Shown here one piece after another: positions 7,742 through 11,283 of a stretch of DNA of 11,283 nt. Each line of letters opens with the position of its first letter. Position 1 is the stretch's first letter. Where the stretch lies: contig JAIXRB010000143.1 of NCBI GenBank assembly GCA_027485405.1, positions 1 through 11,283 of the forward strand, read 5' to 3'. Position numbers and translations under genes: made by a program. Origin of the DNA: Leptospiraceae bacterium (GTDB taxonomy: Bacteria; Spirochaetota; Leptospiria; Leptospirales; Leptospiraceae). Under the pieces are notes generated by a model. It was given only the letters and a program-made list of their open reading frames with translations. It made no database searches and had not been told where the DNA came from.

Positions 7742-7912
7742 TCAAATAATACTCTTTTTTCTTGCTTGTACAAATAAACTTAAACTTCGAATGATTTTTG
7801 GATTAAAAGCTTATTAAAAGACTAAAAGAGCCATTTCTAAAACTCGAAAATAAAAAAAAATATCTAAAATCGTAAAAAATTTTGAAGAGCTTCTAATCTT
7901 ATATATATTCAT
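7742..7912. other. 171-bp AT-rich intergenic region, largest gap in the window
   Basis: The gap separates the phosphoglycosyl transferase from the ligase-like gene. It holds a 32-codon ORF (listed separately), A/T runs of up to nine, and an eight-base direct repeat ATTAAAAG at 7802-7809 and 7813-7820 with a near copy at 7821-7828. On the minus strand TTGTAC, 16 bp and TATTAT precede the ligase gene, but the -10-like box lies only a few bases from the ATG, so it is an unlikely promoter for that start. I see no convincing terminator. Its role is unknown; it could mark a cassette boundary. Confidence 0.5.
7814..7912 (-). CDS. Possible 32-residue small ORF, hypothetical
   Basis: The ATG follows the stop codon of the phosphoglycosyl transferase with no gap (TAAATG), so ribosomes finishing that gene could re-initiate here. 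The ORF runs 32 codons and ends in two successive TAA stops. The product begins MNIYKIRSSSK, a basic N-terminus, and continues into a hydrophobic stretch rich in Phe, Leu and Val, so it could be a tiny membrane peptide. It could equally be a chance ORF in AT-rich sequence or the remnant of a lost gene. I recognise no family and see no Shine-Dalgarno sequence beyond the coupling. Confidence 0.15.
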   Translation of the reverse strand: MNIYKIRSSSKFFTILDIFFYFRVLEMALLVF

Positions 7913-9208
7913 TTATCTCGCTCCAAAACCAGTTAAGACAGTTTTTATTGTCTTGAAAGCAATAAGCAAATCTAACCAGAAAGAAAAATTCTTTATGTAA
8001 TAAAAATCGTATTCGAGTTTGACTTTCATTCCATCCACTTCAGCGGCATAACCTTGGTTGACCTGTGCCCATCCTGATAGCCCAGGTCGGACTACATGCC
8101 TATATGCAAAGAAAGGGACATCTTTTTCATACCATTGGGATAGTTCGTACGATTCTGGGCGAGGTCCAATGAAGGACATTTGACCTATCAAGATATTGAA
8201 CACCTGAGGCAGTTCATCGATGCGAAATTTACGAATAAACTTCCCAATTTCAGTGATCCGAGGGTCTGCGCTATGTTTGGTAAATCCCTCTCCACGCTTG
8301 TCAATATACATGCTTCGAAATTTTAGCATGGGAAATACCTTTCCCCGAAAACCCATCCGAGGCTGGATGAAAAGAGGGGATCCTTTGGATTCGATGCGAA
8401 TTAGGAAAGCAATGATAAGAAAGAATGGTAATAAAACCGGTATAAATAGTAGAGATGTGAGTAGATCAATCAATCTTTTAGTGCGTTCATAGAATTGAGA
8501 TGGTAAAAGCGAACCAAAAACATTTTCAGATAAATGATTGATTTGAACTCTTCCAGTCACTGTTTCTCGTATTTTCCTTTCGGAGTAAACCGGAATTCGA
8601 GCAAGTGTGCATTTTGCGAGGAATTTTTCCCATTCGGGGGTGATCGTAGGACTATTAAAATCTGCTACGATAGCATTGTATCTTTGGCCTTCGAGGTCTG
8701 GTTTTGATAAAATTGTAAACAGGGCACCATGATTTTTTTCAAGCTCTTTGCTAAATCCAAAAGGAAGTATCGCGTATCGGGTTAATCTATACCTCCTACC
8801 TAGAAAGAAACCGACAAAACACCACAGCAAAGTTACTCCAAAGCCCACAACAAAGATTTGGATAGAATAAGTAGTCCGAAAAAAAAGAATCAAGGCGATC
8901 GGAACTAAGTAGCAAAAGAATGTAACTGGAATGATGTAGGCAACTGATTCCGAATCGGGAAGACGAAACAACCTGCGTAAAGTGAATGTTGAAATAAAAA
9001 AGGCTAACAAACTAGCCATTAGAGAAGTGACTAAGTTGGGATCGTTGGATTTCCAAAACTCCTGTCCCCAAATCGGAATAGCACTGCAAACGACTAGAAA
9101 AAATCCGCCAGTAAGAAATTGAAAAAAATAACTTAACAGAATTTTTTCATACCAACGGGAATGGCGACGAATAAAGTTCAGATTGTCTTGAATCAGATTA
9201 CTATTCAT
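7913..9208 (-). CDS. Polyprenyl-phosphate phosphoglycosyl transferase (WbaP/WcaJ family), initiating enzyme
   Basis: A 431-residue inner-membrane enzyme that starts the glycan by moving a sugar-1-phosphate from a UDP-sugar to undecaprenyl phosphate. There are four N-terminal membrane segments (about 24-45, 58-78, 91-110 and 116-136) and a cytoplasmic linker domain (about 137-235). The conserved catalytic domain begins at TKRLIDLLTSLL with its re-entrant hydrophobic helix. It contains MLKFRSMY, RIDELPQ with the catalytic Asp331-Glu332 pair, FIGPRPE (346-352), RPGLSGWAQVNQG and YDFYYIKN near the C-terminus. This is the long, bacterial-sugar-transferase type. The sugar (Gal, Glc, or an N-acetylated 6-deoxyhexosamine) cannot be read from sequence. 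Its ATG overlaps the end of the GT4 gene by 8 bp. It sits in the same unit as L-FucNAc genes, as initiating enzymes often do in O-antigen clusters. Confidence 0.93.
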   Translation of the reverse strand: MNSNLIQDNLNFIRRHSRWYEKILLSYFFQFLTGGFFLVVCSAIPIWGQEFWKSNDPNLVTSLMASLLAFFISTFTLRRLFRLPDSESVAYIIPVTFFCYLVPIALILFFRTTYSIQIFVVGFGVTLLWCFVGFFLGRRYRLTRYAILPFGFSKELEKNHGALFTILSKPDLEGQRYNAIVADFNSPTITPEWEKFLAKCTLARIPVYSERKIRETVTGRVQINHLSENVFGSLLPSQFYERTKRLIDLLTSLLFIPVLLPFFLIIAFLIRIESKGSPLFIQPRMGFRGKVFPMLKFRSMYIDKRGEGFTKHSADPRITEIGKFIRKFRIDELPQVFNILIGQMSFIGPRPESYELSQWYEKDVPFFAYRHVVRPGLSGWAQVNQGYAAEVDGMKVKLEYDFYYIKNFSFWLDLLIAFKTIKTVLTGFGAR

Positions 9209-10424
9209 TTAGTACTGACGAGAGAATTTGATGACAAGCTGATTTCGTAGAAAATTTATTAGTCACGAGTTGCTTGCTGTTGGTTCCCATTTTCTTGCGA
9301 AGTTCTTTATCCAAAAGCGACACCGCAGACTGTGCAAACCTCTCATCCTCTCCTGCAATAACTACAAATCCAACATTTGCTTCTTCGATGACTTCTTTCA
9401 GGTCATTGCCTGGGTTTACACTGCCCAATATAGGCAATCCTTGGACTAAGTAGCCCAAGATTTTGCCTGGGAAATTGTGAGTGGAATGATTGCGATTCAA
9501 ACAGAACAAACCTACATCGAATTCGATCATCATTTTTTGAAATTCATCCTGTGGGATTGGGTCAAGTCGAGTTATGTTCGATAGATTTTCAGACTGAATG
9601 AAGTTTCGAACTAAATCGACCTCATCGCCAGCTCCTACTAACAGAAAATGAGCGGAAGAAAAATCTTTGAGTTTCAGTGCCAACCGAAGAATTTGGCTCA
9701 TGTCCTGTGCATGACCAATATTTCCTCCATAAAAGAAGACAACTTTATCTTCCAGACCCAACTGCCTTCTATAGCTTTTTTGATCTGTAGTGTTGAATTT
9801 GGAATCGAGAACGATCGGTCTGTCAGAAGCCCAATTGTACAAAACTTCTAGTTTTTCCTTTCCACTAAAATAGTTCCGAAACCATTCCAAATTTTTCCGC
9901 GACATGAGCCCGATGATATCAGCTTGGTTGTATTGAAATCTTTCCATGAACAAAAAGAACTTTGTAAGGGGAGAGTTCTTTTTCAGAATCCCGTTGTCGA
10001 TTGCCCATTGGGGAAAGATATCTCGAAGAATCAAATAAGTCTTTGGAATCCAAAGTTTCTTGAGTTTGTAAACCAACCAACCCCAAAAAATGGATGGAGA
10101 GTAACAGATAACGAGATCAATCTTTTCATTTGCAAAATGAGCTTTTCCAGCTCTCCATGCTCGAAAGGGAAGCAACAACTCATTGACCAAGCGGATTGGT
10201 TTAGGGATATTTTTGAGTCTTCCTGAAGGAAATCGCAGGACTTTGACTCCTTCCAATATATCCAGATGCCTTGGAAGGTATCTGTAGTTTTGGTAGCTGT
10301 CTGGAGTTACGACTAAAACATCATGACCTTGAGAATGCAACTCTGAAGCGAGTTCATGCATCATCTTTGCGGCGACTTTTGTGCTGTCGGGAAGGTAGTC
10401 GTCAACGATTAGGAGAAGGTTCAA
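9201..10424 (-). CDS. wbuB: GT4 glycosyltransferase, WbuB-like (probable N-acetyl-L-fucosamine transferase)
   Basis: A 407-residue cytoplasmic retaining glycosyltransferase with GT-B fold. The N-terminal Rossmann domain opens with NLLLIVDDYLPDSTKVAAK, a start characteristic of WbuB-type enzymes, and has RDIFPQW at 134-140. The C-terminal donor domain has FFYGGNIGHAQD (230-241), LLVGAGDE (261-268) and NFPGKILGYLVQGLPIL (317-333), where the GT4 donor-binding E-x7-E-like stretch lies. WbuB homologues follow fnlABC in E. coli O26-type clusters and are assigned L-FucNAc transfer; the same order here supports that role by inference. The start is TTG at 10424, six bases after the fnlC stop and in the same frame (TAA TTT CCA TTG). 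The family N-terminus begins exactly here and the in-frame TAA rules out an earlier start. The 3' end overlaps the next gene by 8 bp. No clear Shine-Dalgarno sequence is visible, so expression may depend on coupling. Confidence 0.88.
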   Translation of the reverse strand: MNLLLIVDDYLPDSTKVAAKMMHELASELHSQGHDVLVVTPDSYQNYRYLPRHLDILEGVKVLRFPSGRLKNIPKPIRLVNELLLPFRAWRAGKAHFANEKIDLVICYSPSIFWGWLVYKLKKLWIPKTYLILRDIFPQWAIDNGILKKNSPLTKFFLFMERFQYNQADIIGLMSRKNLEWFRNYFSGKEKLEVLYNWASDRPIVLDSKFNTTDQKSYRRQLGLEDKVVFFYGGNIGHAQDMSQILRLALKLKDFSSAHFLLVGAGDEVDLVRNFIQSENLSNITRLDPIPQDEFQKMMIEFDVGLFCLNRNHSTHNFPGKILGYLVQGLPILGSVNPGNDLKEVIEEANVGFVVIAGEDERFAQSAVSLLDKELRKKMGTNSKQLVTNKFSTKSACHQILSSVLNE

Positions 10425-10430
10425 TGGAAA

Positions 10431-11283
10431 TTATTTATGCCAAACTGTTCTGTTGACATATCCTGTATAGCTCTGGACAATCTTAACAATTTTTGAGGAA
10501 ACTTGATCAATATTGTAGTCTGAAACTATACTAAGAGGACCTGAGTTTTTGCTGGATAAAGAAATTGCTAAATCTACTGAATTGAGTATGTCTTCTTTTT
10601 GAATTCCAGTCATAATCAGAGTGCCTTCGTCCATTCCTTCAGGGCGCTCGTGAGTGTTACGGACTGTGACAGCTGGAAACTGGAGAAGGGAGGATTCTTC
10701 AGTAATTGTTCCGCTATCGGAGATTACACATAGCGCATTTTGTTGAAGATATATGTAGTCAAGAAATCCGAATGGCTTAAGGAAGTGAACCTTTGGATCC
10801 ATGCTTTTCTCATTGATGGTTTCCAATCTCTTTTTTGTGCGGGGGTGAGTAGAAACAATCACTGGAATTTGAAATTTTTGAATCAATGCATTGAGTGAAT
10901 CCAAAAGAATAATCAAGCTTTCTTTAGAATCGACATTTTCTTCTCGGTGTGTTGAAACCAGAAGGTAGTTTTTGGGAACAAGTTTCAAAGTCTCCAGAAT
11001 TCTCGATGAGGCAATTTTCTCTCTGAAGTAATCTAAGACCTCTTTCATATGAGAGCCGGTCTTCATGATGGTTTCCGGACGGATTCCCTCTGAAATCAAG
11101 TATCTTCTTGCGTGATCGGATAAAACCAAATTGATATCACTGAGGTGATCGACTACTTTTCGATTGAGTTCCTCAGGAACTCGTTCATCAAAACATCGAT
11201 TCCCTGCTTCCATATGAAAGACTGGGATTTTCCTTCGCTTAGCAGAGATTACTGAAAGGCAGGTGTTTGTATCGCCATACAAC
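10431..11283 (-). CDS. fnlC: UDP-N-acetyl-L-fucosamine-forming 2-epimerase (FnlC/WbjD/Cap5G type), 5' end beyond the window
   Basis: The C-terminal 284 codons of a non-hydrolysing UDP-GlcNAc-2-epimerase-like protein. The family is about 375 residues, so roughly 90 are missing. The visible part has VFHMEAGNRCFDERVPEE, NRKVVDHLSDINLVLSDHAR, GIRPETIMKTGSHMKEVL, STHREENVDS, STHPRTKKRLE, ISDSGTITEESSLL and HERPEGMDEGTLIMTG. The AGNRCFDxRVPEE and GSHMKEVLDY stretches mark the FnlC/WbjD/Cap5G branch rather than WecB. That branch epimerises UDP-2-acetamido-2,6-dideoxy-L-talose to UDP-L-FucNAc, the last step after FnlA and FnlB. The TTG at 11282-11280 that could be read as a start is an internal Leu codon before the conserved GDTN. 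fnlA and fnlB would be expected just outside the window to the right. The gene ends in VNRTVWHK, six bases before wbuB. Confidence 0.92.
   Translation of the reverse strand, partial: LYGDTNTCLSVISAKRRKIPVFHMEAGNRCFDERVPEELNRKVVDHLSDINLVLSDHARRYLISEGIRPETIMKTGSHMKEVLDYFREKIASSRILETLKLVPKNYLLVSTHREENVDSKESLIILLDSLNALIQKFQIPVIVSTHPRTKKRLETINEKSMDPKVHFLKPFGFLDYIYLQQNALCVISDSGTITEESSLLQFPAVTVRNTHERPEGMDEGTLIMTGIQKEDILNSVDLAISLSSKNSGPLSIVSDYNIDQVSSKIVKIVQSYTGYVNRTVWHK

Noticed and set aside
7745..7775. TTGTAC - 16 bp - TATTAT as a promoter for the ligase-like gene
   Set aside because: The -35 match is poor, and the -10-like box lies only about four bases from the ATG, so transcription would begin inside the gene.
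7877..7898. Possible terminator after the phosphoglycosyl transferase gene (GAAG-CT-CTTC followed by AAAATTTTTT)
   Set aside because: The stem is only four base pairs with a two-base loop, too small for a Rho-independent terminator.
8220..8492. Plus-strand ORF inside the phosphoglycosyl transferase gene
   Set aside because: It is antisense to the conserved catalytic domain and has no domain of its own.
9648..10456. Three plus-strand ORFs opposite the GT4 gene
   Set aside because: All lie opposite well-conserved GT4 sequence and show no coding features.
11280..11282. TTG at the right edge as the start of the epimerase gene
   Set aside because: It precedes the conserved GDTN segment well inside the family. 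About 90 residues including the N-terminal Rossmann start are missing, so the gene simply runs off the window.
1..11283. Insertion sequences, tRNA genes or CRISPR arrays as signs of a mobile region
   Set aside because: I looked for transposase-like frames, terminal inverted repeats, regularly spaced repeats and tRNA-like cloverleaf elements, and found none by eye. The window is almost completely filled by glycan genes.

Overview
The window is a stretch of a lipopolysaccharide O-antigen (rfb-type) biosynthesis locus. All nine convincing genes, two of them cut by the window edges, lie on the minus strand and read from right to left. Base composition is AT-rich, about 35-40 % GC in lines I counted by hand and lower in the middle. 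The combination of an FnlC-like epimerase, a WbuB-like glycosyltransferase, a polyprenyl-phosphate phosphoglycosyl transferase, an O-antigen ligase/polymerase-like protein, Wzm/Wzt and an asparagine-synthase-like amidotransferase suggests a Gram-negative bacterium. From memory of similar loci I think a spirochaete of the genus Leptospira is most likely. That genus call is inference; the locus type is well supported by motifs.

Layout in transcription order: (A) 11283-7913: fnlC (5' end outside the window), wbuB-like GT4 and a WbaP/WcaJ-like initiating enzyme. They are separated by 6 bp and then overlap by 8 bp. (B) A 171-bp AT-rich gap (7742-7912), which contains a 32-codon ORF abutting the previous stop, then an O-antigen ligase/polymerase-like membrane protein (7741-6551). 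(C) An 83-bp gap (6468-6550), then a tightly packed run to the left edge: GT-C (GT39/PMT_2-like) glycosyltransferase, wzm, wzt, asnB-like amidotransferase and a GNT-I/HlpA-like glycosyltransferase (3' end outside the window). The junctions within run C are a 13-bp gap, an ATGA overlap, a TAATG overlap and a short gap or TTGA overlap.

How the genes could work together: FnlC finishes UDP-N-acetyl-L-fucosamine, and the WbuB-like enzyme would transfer it. The phosphoglycosyl transferase loads the first sugar phosphate on undecaprenyl phosphate at the inner membrane. The two glycosyltransferases at the ends of the window extend or decorate the glycan, and the AsnB-like protein may amidate a uronic acid sugar. 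Wzm/Wzt export the finished lipid-linked glycan, with the extra C-terminal domain of Wzt probably recognising its end. The ligase-like protein would join it to lipid A-core, or else polymerise it. The GT-C enzyme would add a sugar on the periplasmic face.

There are no RNA genes, insertion sequences, CRISPR arrays or convincing terminators, and no gene-free stretch longer than 171 bp. I did not find a clearly new system. The most notable points are an ABC exporter beside a Wzy/WaaL-like protein, an AsnB homologue built into the export operon, the mosaic composition, several non-ATG starts and the small ORF in the 171-bp gap.
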